In this document: positions 1 to 6,535 of the stretch, piece after piece
Numbering within the stretch: position 1 is the first letter of the stretch
Layout of the letters: each line of letters opens with the position of its first letter
From: Hungatella sp.
GTDB taxonomy: Bacteria > Bacillota > Clostridia > Lachnospirales > Lachnospiraceae
DNA: 64,000 nt
Assembly: GCA_009712635.1 (NCBI GenBank)
Contig: WASS01000005.1
Location: 1-64,000 of the forward strand
Direction: 5' to 3'
Position numbers and translations under genes: made by a program
Notes under the pieces: model-generated
Told to the model about the DNA's origin: nothing
Seen by the model: only the letters and a program-made list of their open reading frames with translations
The model's database searches: none

Positions 1-60
1 TTCAAAATGTGAAACTCGTTTACAAAACGGGAAACTCGTAATGCTATTGACCTTTTGATG

Positions 61-88
61 AACCATAGTGAAATAACTATGGCTTTTT
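61..88 (+). terminator. Rho-independent terminator of an upstream gene
   Basis: The arms CCATAG (63-68) and CTATGG (77-82) enclose an 8-nt loop and are followed by CTTTTT. This would end a transcript entering from outside the window. Between it and the first gene there is only AT-rich DNA with a small dyad, CGTAAT-t-ATTACG (102-114), of unknown role. Confidence 0.6.
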
Positions 89-211
89 CAACGTGCAAAC
101 CCGTAATTATTACGAGGTAAAATCCGTAATCATTAATAATAGTAAAATAAAATAATTATGCCCAGAAATACCAAAAACAATTTTGTTTCAAAATTTAAAG
201 GGGAAAGGCAA

Positions 212-889
212 ATGAATAAAAATTTATTCTTATTTTGTATTCTGATTTTATCTTTAACCGGCTGCACCAATTCCAATATGACGGGGAAGACTGTTTTGCA
301 GCCAGACGAAAGTCAGGTCAGCAATATGGTACAGGAATCAGTTGCTTTAACAGATCAGGAAATTAACTGGCAGACTGCATATATGGAGATTATCGACCAG
401 GGGGGAGGTCATCTGCCAGATCCATATCAATTAAGAGGGGAAGATGGATTAAATTCATCGTTTTATCTGGGAATTCACGATTTTAATGGAGACGGGATAC
501 CTGAATTAATTCTGGGAGACGGGATTTCCATAAGCGTGTATACTTACTTAAACCATGGATTGGAGAAGGTCGCCGATTTATACGAACCGGAGGGCTGGTA
601 TATGATCCATGAATTATATATTCAAAACAATTGCCTGATCCTGGTAAGCAATGGATCAGATGGATGCGGATATGTTGGATTTACTTATGGGGAAGGCTCA
701 TATCGTACTGGTACATATGATGATTCCAATCCGGACCAGTCGGTTTTAGTCGGAGAACAATCCGGGTTTAAAGAGTTCAATGATGTATTTCATATAACGG
801 AACTGAAAGAGGAAAGTAGAAAGCATCTCATAAAGAATAACAAAGAGAGTGGGGAATTAATACCAGACTGGGCGATGCTGGTTTGGTAA
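212..889 (+). CDS. Predicted lipoprotein of unknown function
   Basis: This gene encodes 225 residues. The start at 212 is chosen because a purine-rich ribosome site (AAAGGGGAAAGG) precedes it and because it opens with a clean lipoprotein signal: Lys at residue 3, a hydrophobic stretch and the lipobox L-T-G-C. The mature part should be anchored on the outer face of the membrane. Around the middle is a segment of the type D-F-N-G-D-G-I-P-E-L, which resembles the calcium-binding loop of FG-GAP/VCBS repeat proteins, but only one copy is visible. Acidic and aromatic residues are common in the rest. A frame extends upstream to 158, but that would bury the signal peptide. The gene is followed by its own terminator, so it is probably monocistronic. 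I do not recognise a family and assign no function. Confidence 0.75.
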   Translation: MNKNLFLFCILILSLTGCTNSNMTGKTVLQPDESQVSNMVQESVALTDQEINWQTAYMEIIDQGGGHLPDPYQLRGEDGLNSSFYLGIHDFNGDGIPELILGDGISISVYTYLNHGLEKVADLYEPEGWYMIHELYIQNNCLILVSNGSDGCGYVGFTYGEGSYRTGTYDDSNPDQSVLVGEQSGFKEFNDVFHITELKEESRKHLIKNNKESGELIPDWAMLVW

Positions 890-922
890 AAACATTTCAA
901 CTAAATAAGGTTTATAAAGAAA

Positions 923-968
923 AATGCTGAATAATTGGGAAATTTCTCCCTATTATTCAGCGTTTTTT
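923..968 (+). terminator. Rho-independent terminator after the lipoprotein gene
   Basis: Arms AATGCTGAATAAT (923-935) and ATTATTCAGCGTT pair over 13 positions with one G-T wobble, and an inner GGGA/TCCC pairing shortens the loop. A T run follows. It separates the lipoprotein gene from the sigma-factor gene. Confidence 0.85.
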
Positions 969-1044
969 ACGTGTTCCATTAAATAGTGAGTTTTTTATCT
1001 ACAATCATATTATGCGAAAAAAATAAAGATTCAGAAGAATTTAG

Positions 1045-1072
1045 TTTACAATATTACCCTTTTTTTCTTTTT
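1045..1072 (+). promoter_or_regulatory. Candidate self-regulated promoter of the TcdR/UviA-like sigma factor
   Basis: TTTACA (1045-1050) is followed after 16 nt by CTTTTT (1067-1072). Promoters read by the toxin/bacteriocin sigma factors TcdR, UviA and BotR have a TTTACA -35 element, and the C. difficile toxin promoters have a CTCTTT-like -10. No good sigma-A -10 (TATAAT) sits at the right distance. Transcription would begin close to the AGGAGGT ribosome site, giving a very short leader. The match to the family is an inference. Confidence 0.45.
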
Positions 1073-1092
1073 GCCTTTTAGGAGGTAAGAAA

Positions 1093-1632
1093 ATGGGAGA
1101 AAGTGTTCATGTAATTATTGAGGAAATAAAAAAAGGTAATAAAGAAAAATTCTTACTGATAATAGATAAAATGACTCCACTGATTAATAAATACGTTCGC
1201 CTGTTATATAAAGACGAAAAAGAGGACATGCATTCGGAATTCGTACTCAGTCTGCTGGAGGCCATCAATTCAATGCAATATTATAAGGAAGATGGGCAAT
1301 GTGTTTATTTTTTAAGCAGAGCCCTAAAAAACAAGTTCTTAGAACAGTATAAAAAAAGCAAGCAGCATTTTGACGCGGAAGCTTCTGTTGAGGATGAGTT
1401 TTTTACTGAGATCAGCATGGATGAGCCGGTTTATGATGACTGGCTGTTTCATGAAGATCTAAAAACTATGCTCTTAAAGACAGAAGGAAAACAGGCGGTT
1501 ATTCTGTGGGATATTGTCTTTCATGAGGAGTCAGATGCAATAATTGCTGAACGCCACTCTGTGTCCCGCCAATACGTGAACCGGGTCAGAAGAAATTTTT
1601 ACAATCTTTTAAAAGAAAACTATTATAAATAA
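1093..1632 (+). CDS. Small sigma factor of the TcdR/UviA/BotR group
   Basis: The 179-residue product has the size and layout of group 5 sigma factors (TcdR, UviA, BotR, TetR), which direct RNA polymerase to toxin or bacteriocin genes. Residues 1-90 form a helical region 2-like part. The C-terminal helix-turn-helix (about 149-170) reads A-E-R-H-S-V-S-R-Q-Y-V-N-R, and the S-R-Q-x-V-N core matches the recognition helix of that group. A long acidic linker (about 95-125) separates the two parts. The start has a strong AGGAGG site. The next gene is a holin of the TcdE/UviB type, 27 nt downstream, which reproduces the uviA-uviB and tcdR/tcdE gene pairing. No toxin or bacteriocin gene is visible nearby. 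An ordinary ECF-like or conjugative-element regulator is the alternative, but the holin neighbour favours the TcdR-type reading. Confidence 0.65.
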   Translation: MGESVHVIIEEIKKGNKEKFLLIIDKMTPLINKYVRLLYKDEKEDMHSEFVLSLLEAINSMQYYKEDGQCVYFLSRALKNKFLEQYKKSKQHFDAEASVEDEFFTEISMDEPVYDDWLFHEDLKTMLLKTEGKQAVILWDIVFHEESDAIIAERHSVSRQYVNRVRRNFYNLLKENYYK

Positions 1633-1659
1633 GTGAAGGACTTTACAGGAGGTGCAGCT

Positions 1660-2124
1660 ATGGAGAAAAAATTGGATTTGGAAAAAAGCGCAATGGGAAT
1701 CATCAGTGCCTGGATTATGGATCAATTCGGACTTTTATTTCCTGCCATATCGTTATTAACCATACTTATGATCACGGACTACATATCGGGGATGCTGGCT
1801 TCGAAAAAGGAAGCACTGGACAACCCTGATAATAATCAGTATGGTTGGAACAGCAGGAAAAGCCGGATCGGAATTTATAAAAAGTCCAGTTATATATTCA
1901 TCATTCTGGCGGCAGTCAGCACGGATTATGTGATCTATAAATTTTCTACTGAGATTGGGATCAAATTTGAGCATAAAACTATTTTTGGATTATTGGTATC
2001 TGTCTGGCTCATCATTAATGAATTAATCTCTATTTTAGAAAATGCAGGACGAATGGGCGCCAGAATGCCGGAATTTTTACAGAAAGTCCTGACGGAATTA
2101 CGTGGGAAAATAGATAAAGACTAA
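1660..2124 (+). CDS. TcdE/UviB-type holin (Phage_holin_4 family)
   Basis: This is a 154-residue membrane protein. It starts at 1660 behind AGGAGGT rather than at the in-frame GTG touching the previous stop codon. Three membrane segments are visible (about residues 17-40, 68-88 and 105-127). The first contains I-T-D-Y-I-S-G-M-L-A, which matches the D-x-x-x-G-x-L-x-A signature of this holin family. The C-terminal part has N-E-L-I-S-I-L-E-N-A followed by a charged tail, also typical. Family members form membrane lesions that release endolysins, and TcdE is linked to toxin export in C. difficile. It is probably co-transcribed with the sigma gene. There is no endolysin or phage gene beside it, so a lone prophage remnant is less likely than a dedicated secretion or lysis role. 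Its stop codon lies 5 nt from that of the convergent agrB gene. Confidence 0.8.
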   Translation: MEKKLDLEKSAMGIISAWIMDQFGLLFPAISLLTILMITDYISGMLASKKEALDNPDNNQYGWNSRKSRIGIYKKSSYIFIILAAVSTDYVIYKFSTEIGIKFEHKTIFGLLVSVWLIINELISILENAGRMGARMPEFLQKVLTELRGKIDKD

Positions 2125-2129
2125 AACGC

Positions 2130-2711
2130 TCATTCCGTTTGCTGCTTATTCCTGCCGCTGATTTTGGATAATATCAGTGTGATAAATACTAATAGATAAA
2201 TCAGCGCCTCTAAAAAAATATAATTTTCTAAATTCAAAAAGAGAAAGCACAATGCGGCAAGGAAACTGATAAATAAAGTACGGTCAGTTTTATGAGTCAA
2301 CGTCTGGTTTTCGTCTGTGTCAACCGGTCTGTTGGGATGATCAACTGCTCCAGTCAGCTTGATGAGTACCATAAAACCTAAGTAAAGCAGAAACGAAACC
2401 GAAGCGTTCAGACTGTAATATTTCACAATCAGAAGTATGACAGTCATGGTGGCGCAGGAGAAAACCAGACATGAGAAATAAGACTTCAAATGCAGTCCTC
2501 CGTTAAAGGAACGAAGGGGAATGAATAGTAAAAAGAAGAGCAGGCATTCCACTTCCATATGAATAAAAAACGCAATACAGAGACTGCAGATCAGATTTAA
2601 AAACAGTTCCAGAAAGCTTTGAAAGCCATATAAATAAATTTCATAATCTTCTTTCGAGATCACTTCTTTTTTAAGAATATAATTGGTTAATACAACGGAT
2701 AACTTTTCCAT
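2130..2711 (-). CDS. agrB: AgrB-type pheromone-processing membrane protease
   Basis: The 193-residue polytopic membrane protein belongs to the AgrB family. These cysteine proteases cut the C-terminal tail from AgrD and close the thiolactone ring. The family motif is present as R-S-F-N-G-G-L-H, giving His74, with Cys81 seven residues later; this is the same His-Cys spacing as in staphylococcal AgrB (His77/Cys84). The segment G-A-V-D-H-P-N-R-P (from about residue 121) is another recurrent AgrB feature. Five to six hydrophobic segments surround the catalytic loop. It is the last gene of a minus-strand operon, 27 nt after the kinase gene. Its substrate, agrD, is not next to it but about 2.7 kb away on the other strand. 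Length and motifs are complete. Confidence 0.93.
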   Translation of the reverse strand: MEKLSVVLTNYILKKEVISKEDYEIYLYGFQSFLELFLNLICSLCIAFFIHMEVECLLFFLLFIPLRSFNGGLHLKSYFSCLVFSCATMTVILLIVKYYSLNASVSFLLYLGFMVLIKLTGAVDHPNRPVDTDENQTLTHKTDRTLFISFLAALCFLFLNLENYIFLEALIYLLVFITLILSKISGRNKQQTE

Positions 2712-2738
2712 ATTACCATCCCCCTGATCAGTAATTTG

Positions 2739-4037
2739 TTATTTTTCCGGTTCCTGATATAAAATCACAACCGCTTTAAATATGTTTCCCTCAACCTGTG
2801 TAATGGCTTCCCCGTTACAGGCAGCGACTGCCTGTTCAATGGAAAACAGGCCCAGGCCATGATGGGCGGGATTTTTCTTAGTGGTAAGAAAATGTTTCTG
2901 CCCGTCTGTGTATCGATCCCCTTCAAAGGTATTCCAGACAACAATGGAAAGAATCCCCTTCTGATAAGACATTTCCAGATCAATTTTTGGATGTCCGCTA
3001 TTCATCTGGCGACAGGCTTCCAGGGCATTTTCCAGAAGGTTTCCCAGTATAATGGTCAGATTTCCGTTTTGAAAAGGCATTACCGGCGGAATAAAAATAT
3101 TGGTACAGAATTCTATATTTTGTTTTCGGGCAATGGAAGATTTATAATTCACAAGTGAGTCCACTACTATATTACCACTGTGGGATATTTCATTTATTTT
3201 TTTTGAGGTTCCCTTTTCTAAAAAAGAAGTGAGATAAGTGGCAGCTTCTTCATTTTTTCCGGAATTAACCATGCCCAGTATGCTGACTAAGTGCTGCTTC
3301 ATGTCATGGCGCAATAAACGTATTTCCGTGTTTTGGATCTCCCGTTCCTCAGCCTGGCGGCTGCAAAGTTCTAATTGCTGTTCATAGAGAAGGGTTTTTT
3401 TCTGATATTCTGAACTTGCTGCCAGAGATTCAAATACTTCGAAAATAATATAGTTAATAAACAGCAGTAAAATACCCGATATAAAGGAGAAAAGAACTTC
3501 ATCCTCAGCCGTGCTGCTGATGAGAAAAATGTTATGCATAATGTAAATGCTTCCTGCTGGAACCATAAGTAAAATTGCCATATACCGTAAGGAAATATCT
3601 CCAGTACTTTTATGCTGAAGACAGTGTCCGGTGACAATGGCAAAAACCATCATTACTATTTTAGAAATAATGGCTCCGGAGAGACCGGCTTTATCATCTA
3701 AATTCATCATATTTAAGATCATATGTATGATAATTTCCACAAGCATCCAGATTGCACAGATTAAAAAAGAGAACAAGGCACATTTTTTACGGCTTTCTGA
3801 ATAAGAAATACTGGTTGCAAGAAAGACAAAGACCATGTTAAGTAAAAGGGTCAGTGCCGGAGGAATCCCACTTCCAATGCCCAGAAACAACTGGAAGAAA
3901 TAATATGCAATCCAGATTATATATGTTGTGGTTTTCTTCCACGAGGGCGCGAAAAACGCGTTAATGCATTTCCGTATGACTAAAATATAAAAAAGTGAAA
4001 GAAACGGGCTGACAACGGTTGTTGAAAGAACTTTCAT
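2739..4037 (-). CDS. agrC: AgrC-like sensor histidine kinase (GHKL type)
   Basis: The 432-residue product has about six hydrophobic segments in residues 1-200 that would form the peptide receptor, a short coiled linker (200-235) and a GHKL kinase core. The phospho-accepting His244 lies in R-H-D-M-K-Q-H-L, the H-box variant of AgrC/ComD-type kinases. The N-box N-L-L-E-N-A-L-E-A is at about 333-341 and the G-box H-G-L-G-L at about 393-397. It should bind the processed AgrD peptide outside the cell and phosphorylate the response regulator encoded just upstream; the two reading frames are separated by a single base. The final gene of the operon is agrB. The assignment as receptor of this particular peptide rests on gene context. 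Confidence 0.88.
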   Translation of the reverse strand: MKVLSTTVVSPFLSLFYILVIRKCINAFFAPSWKKTTTYIIWIAYYFFQLFLGIGSGIPPALTLLLNMVFVFLATSISYSESRKKCALFSFLICAIWMLVEIIIHMILNMMNLDDKAGLSGAIISKIVMMVFAIVTGHCLQHKSTGDISLRYMAILLMVPAGSIYIMHNIFLISSTAEDEVLFSFISGILLLFINYIIFEVFESLAASSEYQKKTLLYEQQLELCSRQAEEREIQNTEIRLLRHDMKQHLVSILGMVNSGKNEEAATYLTSFLEKGTSKKINEISHSGNIVVDSLVNYKSSIARKQNIEFCTNIFIPPVMPFQNGNLTIILGNLLENALEACRQMNSGHPKIDLEMSYQKGILSIVVWNTFEGDRYTDGQKHFLTTKKNPAHHGLGLFSIEQAVAACNGEAITQVEGNIFKAVVILYQEPEK

Positions 4038-4038
4038 A

Positions 4039-4779
4039 TTATTTTACCCCCGCTTTCTTACTGGCCAGATCACATAACTGTTTTCGGATTTTCTTCTGCC
4101 TGTCTTCGCTGATTTGCAGTGTAGTTGACTTTCCTCCGTTTTCAATTACAAGACTGGAAAAATTCATGGTGCTGACATAATCATAATTAACAAGATAGGA
4201 TTGGTGTATCCGCAGGTAACGCTGCTTGTTTCCGGCTAACTCATTTTCCACATCGTTAAGCTTTCCATAAAAAAATTCCTCTCTCCCATCCTTTAAATAA
4301 ATGTAAACAACCCGGTTGCGGCTTTCAAAGTAGACCACATCCTTTAGGGCTACTTTTTTAATTTCTTTATTGAAATTAAATTGGAAATAGACGTTATTTT
4401 CATTGATCCGCTCATATGCTTCTTTGAAATACCGGGAGAACTTCGCCGTATCAAGTGGTTTGGAAAGAAAACGAAACGGCTCCACTTCAAATAATTCTTT
4501 TAAATACTGCTCGTATCCGGAAATGTAAATTAACAATGCAGTCTTATCAATCTCTCTGATGTGGCGTGCTGCCTCAATTCCGTTTTGCTGTGACATTTCT
4601 ATATCAAGAAAGATCAGGTCAAATAAGTTACCAAGATGCACATATTTTGTCAGCATGGATCCATCAAAAAACACGTCAACTTCAATTTCAATACCGTTTG
4701 CCAAAGCTTCTTCTTTGATTAAATTTTCTAACATTCCTGTAAACAGAACGTCGTCATCACAAATTGCTATTCTTAACAT
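4039..4779 (-). CDS. agrA: LytTR response regulator (AgrA-like)
   Basis: The 246-residue product has a receiver domain (residues 1-120) with acidic pocket D-D-D (8-10), phospho-acceptor Asp59 in F-L-D-I-E-M, a conserved Lys in F-L-S-K-P, and a LytTR DNA-binding domain at about 145-240 (R-Y-L-R-I-H-Q-S-Y-L-V-N motif). This domain order is that of AgrA, VirR and ComE. LytTR regulators bind pairs of short direct repeats. It is the first gene of the minus-strand operon (regulator, kinase, agrB), with the divergent agrD-side genes starting about 250 nt away, so the intergenic region is its most likely target. The domains and context are clear. Confidence 0.92.
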   Translation of the reverse strand: MLRIAICDDDVLFTGMLENLIKEEALANGIEIEVDVFFDGSMLTKYVHLGNLFDLIFLDIEMSQQNGIEAARHIREIDKTALLIYISGYEQYLKELFEVEPFRFLSKPLDTAKFSRYFKEAYERINENNVYFQFNFNKEIKKVALKDVVYFESRNRVVYIYLKDGREEFFYGKLNDVENELAGNKQRYLRIHQSYLVNYDYVSTMNFSSLVIENGGKSTTLQISEDRQKKIRKQLCDLASKKAGVK

Positions 4780-5032
4780 ACGTACCCTTCCCCATTAAAA
4801 CTTTTTACTTTAGTTATGCAAAAATGAAACATCTATATCTTTATATCGTACGATATCTTCCATTAATTAAAAGAGAGAAATAGGAGCTTTTGTCGCATTT
4901 TGTCTAATTGAACAAATTAAAAATTACCTGCAGGCTCGAAATTTCAACATGGTGTGATTTTTTCAATGGAAATATAATATTTTCTTATTGCACTAAAAAT
5001 TATATCACATTTTAATATTGGAGGTAACAAAA
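4780..5032. promoter_or_regulatory. Divergent control region between the Agr-like operon and the agrD side
   Basis: This 253-nt AT-rich gap separates the two divergent transcripts. It contains a perfect 14-bp palindrome, ATATCGTACGATAT (4843-4856), placed 64-77 nt upstream of the response-regulator start. A direct repeat TTTTGTC occurs at 4888-4894 and 4898-4904, one helical turn apart. Neither is a textbook LytTR box (paired 9-bp repeats about two turns apart), so these are candidates only. Confidence 0.4.
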
Positions 5033-5353
5033 TTGAAACACTATCTGCTTTTCCTTATTTTTCTCTGTACCGTGTTTTTAGTTGTAAATTTGATTCATCT
5101 CATACTGGAAAAATATAATAATCGAAAAACAAACAGAAAAATTTATGTAATAAATATGACGATGGCTGTAATCATTTCCAATTGTATTGAGTGGAGTGAA
5201 ATGCAGTTTGAGAGGAGAGCCGCATTTTTGGGAGAAAGCTTTATATCCCTGCTAAATCTTGTTAATATTTTGCTGTGTCTCGTTCTGGTGCTGTTCATGT
5301 TTTTTTTCAAAAGTGACAATGGGAGGATTCATGAGTATCAAAATCGGGAATAG
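5033..5353 (+). CDS. Small membrane protein of unknown function beside agrD
   Basis: This gene encodes 106 residues. The start is taken as TTG at 5033 because GGAGGT (5020-5025) sits 7 nt before it; a TTG at 5018 in the same frame overlaps this ribosome site and is less likely. The protein has an N-terminal hydrophobic segment (about residues 3-24), a basic cytoplasmic-type stretch rich in Asn/Lys/Arg (about 25-40), a middle part containing E-W-S-E-M, and a C-terminal hydrophobic segment (about 73-93). I do not recognise a family. It is divergent from the Agr-like operon and about 100 nt upstream of agrD in the same direction, so it may act in pheromone export, immunity or receptor tuning, but that is only context. 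Confidence 0.6.
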   Translation: MKHYLLFLIFLCTVFLVVNLIHLILEKYNNRKTNRKIYVINMTMAVIISNCIEWSEMQFERRAAFLGESFISLLNLVNILLCLVLVLFMFFFKSDNGRIHEYQNRE

Positions 5354-5454
5354 TTACGAGCAGAGCCGTAATTTTTACAACTTGTTTTTATAGACCTGTT
5401 GTTTATGTATAATTGCATTATCTTAATGTCTTTATAATAATGGAGGTAGAAAGA

Positions 5455-5592
5455 ATGAAGGGTAAAAGTAATATCGCAGCTAAATTCATGGAACAGGTAG
5501 CTAGAAAATCTGTGGAGCTGGCATCTGAGAGCAGATGCATGTATATCTATCACCAGCCGAAGATGCCGGATCTTAAGAAATTTAAGAAATAA
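5455..5592 (+). CDS. agrD: AgrD-like cyclic peptide pheromone precursor
   Basis: This small gene begins at ATG 5455 behind AATGGAGGTAG and encodes 45 residues. The layout is that of AgrD: an amphipathic basic N-terminal part (residues 1-22), a short core containing the only cysteine, Cys28, and a charged tail with the recognition element P-K-M-P. The core reads C-M-Y-I-Y then H-Q-P. In C. perfringens AgrD the five-residue ring C-L-W-F-T is also followed directly by H-Q-P, so the predicted product is a five-membered thiolactone C-M-Y-I-Y closed between Cys28 and Tyr32, with a short N-terminal tail of unknown length. A -10-like TATAAT lies at 5408-5413. It is placed on the opposite strand from agrBCA, and it is next to a prenyltransferase homologue. 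Confidence 0.85.
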   Translation: MKGKSNIAAKFMEQVARKSVELASESRCMYIYHQPKMPDLKKFKK

Positions 5593-5706
5593 GCACCAGG
5601 GCAACTATAATTACATAATTTTCTGCAGGACATGATATCCTTTGAAAAAGTTGGCTATAATTTTAACAGGACTTCCTCGAAGGGAACCAATCATGGAGGG
5701 CAGATA

Positions 5707-6330
5707 ATGAGAATTCCAAAACACATCGGTATCATTCCAGATGGAAACAGACGTTGGGCTGTGGAGAATGGCATAAAAAAAGAAGAAGGGTATGATAAGG
5801 GTATCTCACCTGGAATGACCCTTTACCGTCTCTGTAAGGATCTGGGAGTAGAAGAGATGACCTTTTATGGCTTTACCGCAGATAATACCAAACGTCCGTC
5901 TGTACAAAGAGAAGCATTTTCCAAGGCCTGCGTAAAGGCTGTGGAGGTGTTGTCGAAAGAGAATGCAAAGCTTCTGGTTCTTGGGAAAACTTCTTCGGCT
6001 ATGTTTCCGGACGAGCTTAAACCATATACCAAAAGGGTGTGTTTCGGTACAGGAGGAATGAAAATCAACTTCCTCATCAATTACAGCTGGGAATGGGATT
6101 TGGGACTGTCAGACGGAGCCATAGGTCCTGAGCTTAAAACCTCTGATGTATCCAGAATGGATTTAATCATCCGTTGGGGAGGAAGGAGAAGACTTTCCGG
6201 CTTTCTCCCGGTTCAGTCCGTTTATTCGGATTTTTATGTGGTAGACGATTACTGGCCGGATTTTAAAACAGATCATGTTTACAATGCGCTGGAGTGGTAC
6301 TCCAGGCAGGATGTGACCCTGGGGGGGTAA
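5707..6330 (+). CDS. Short cis-prenyltransferase (UppS family) homologue linked to agrD
   Basis: The 207-residue protein (start 5707 behind GGAGGG, although the frame is open further upstream) belongs to the cis-prenyltransferase family that normally makes undecaprenyl diphosphate. The N-terminal signature H-I-G-I-I-P-D-G-N-R-R-W-A is intact with Asp12. The substrate motif F-T-A-D-N-T-K-R-P and the C-terminal R-W-G-G-R-R-R-L-S-G-F-L block are recognisable. Two things are odd: the usual G-H-x-x-G is G-Y-D-K-G here (Tyr29 for His), and the protein is about 40 residues shorter than housekeeping UppS, mainly in the middle and at the C-terminus after W-P-D-F. It lies 114 nt downstream of agrD in the same direction and before a terminator. 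It may be a specialised or degenerate paralogue; a real UppS is expected elsewhere in the genome. Confidence 0.82.
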   Translation: MRIPKHIGIIPDGNRRWAVENGIKKEEGYDKGISPGMTLYRLCKDLGVEEMTFYGFTADNTKRPSVQREAFSKACVKAVEVLSKENAKLLVLGKTSSAMFPDELKPYTKRVCFGTGGMKINFLINYSWEWDLGLSDGAIGPELKTSDVSRMDLIIRWGGRRRLSGFLPVQSVYSDFYVVDDYWPDFKTDHVYNALEWYSRQDVTLGG

Positions 6331-6353
6331 AAAAAGAGAATACAATATTTTTT

Positions 6354-6381
6354 AAGGCAGCCTTAGCGGGCTGCCTTTTTT
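6354..6381 (+). terminator. Terminator closing the agrD/prenyltransferase unit
   Basis: AAGGCAGCC (6354-6362) pairs perfectly with GGCTGCCTT over a 6-nt loop and is followed by a T run. Confidence 0.92.
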
Positions 6382-6472
6382 ACATAAAACAGTCCATTCA
6401 TCAGGAAGCTTTGAAAAGTTCAAGGCTTTTTTTATTGTCTTTAAAATAAACATGCCTGCTATTGGTAATATG

Positions 6473-6481
6473 TGCTATAAT
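6473..6481 (+). promoter_or_regulatory. Extended -10 promoter of the YesM-type kinase gene
   Basis: TGCTATAAT is a consensus extended -10 element (TG-N-TATAAT) 55 nt upstream of the start codon. No good -35 hexamer is visible, which fits an extended -10 promoter. Confidence 0.55.
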
Positions 6482-6535
6482 AGCAAAATAAAAACCGATT
6501 AAATTATCTGAATTACACAATAAAAGGAGCCGGAC

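Noticed and set aside
1660-2124. Holin as evidence for a prophage
   Set aside because: No integrase, endolysin, capsid or tail gene is near, and the holin is paired with a TcdR/UviA-like sigma factor.
4888-4904. TTTTGTC repeats as an AgrA/LytTR binding site
   Set aside because: The repeats are only 10 bp apart, while LytTR sites are usually two 9-bp repeats about two turns apart, so I list them only as a minor feature.
5338-5604. Minus-strand frame of 88 codons covering the agrD gene
   Set aside because: The plus strand holds a ribosome site and an AgrD-like peptide with the C-ring-H-Q-P pattern, whereas the antisense frame shows no start signal or recognisable motif.
5707-6330. ComQ-like modifying enzyme for the pheromone
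   Set aside because: ComQ is a trans-prenyltransferase with D-D-x-x-D motifs. This protein is a cis-prenyltransferase homologue with D-G-N-R-R-W and no such motif, so a direct ComQX analogy is not supported.
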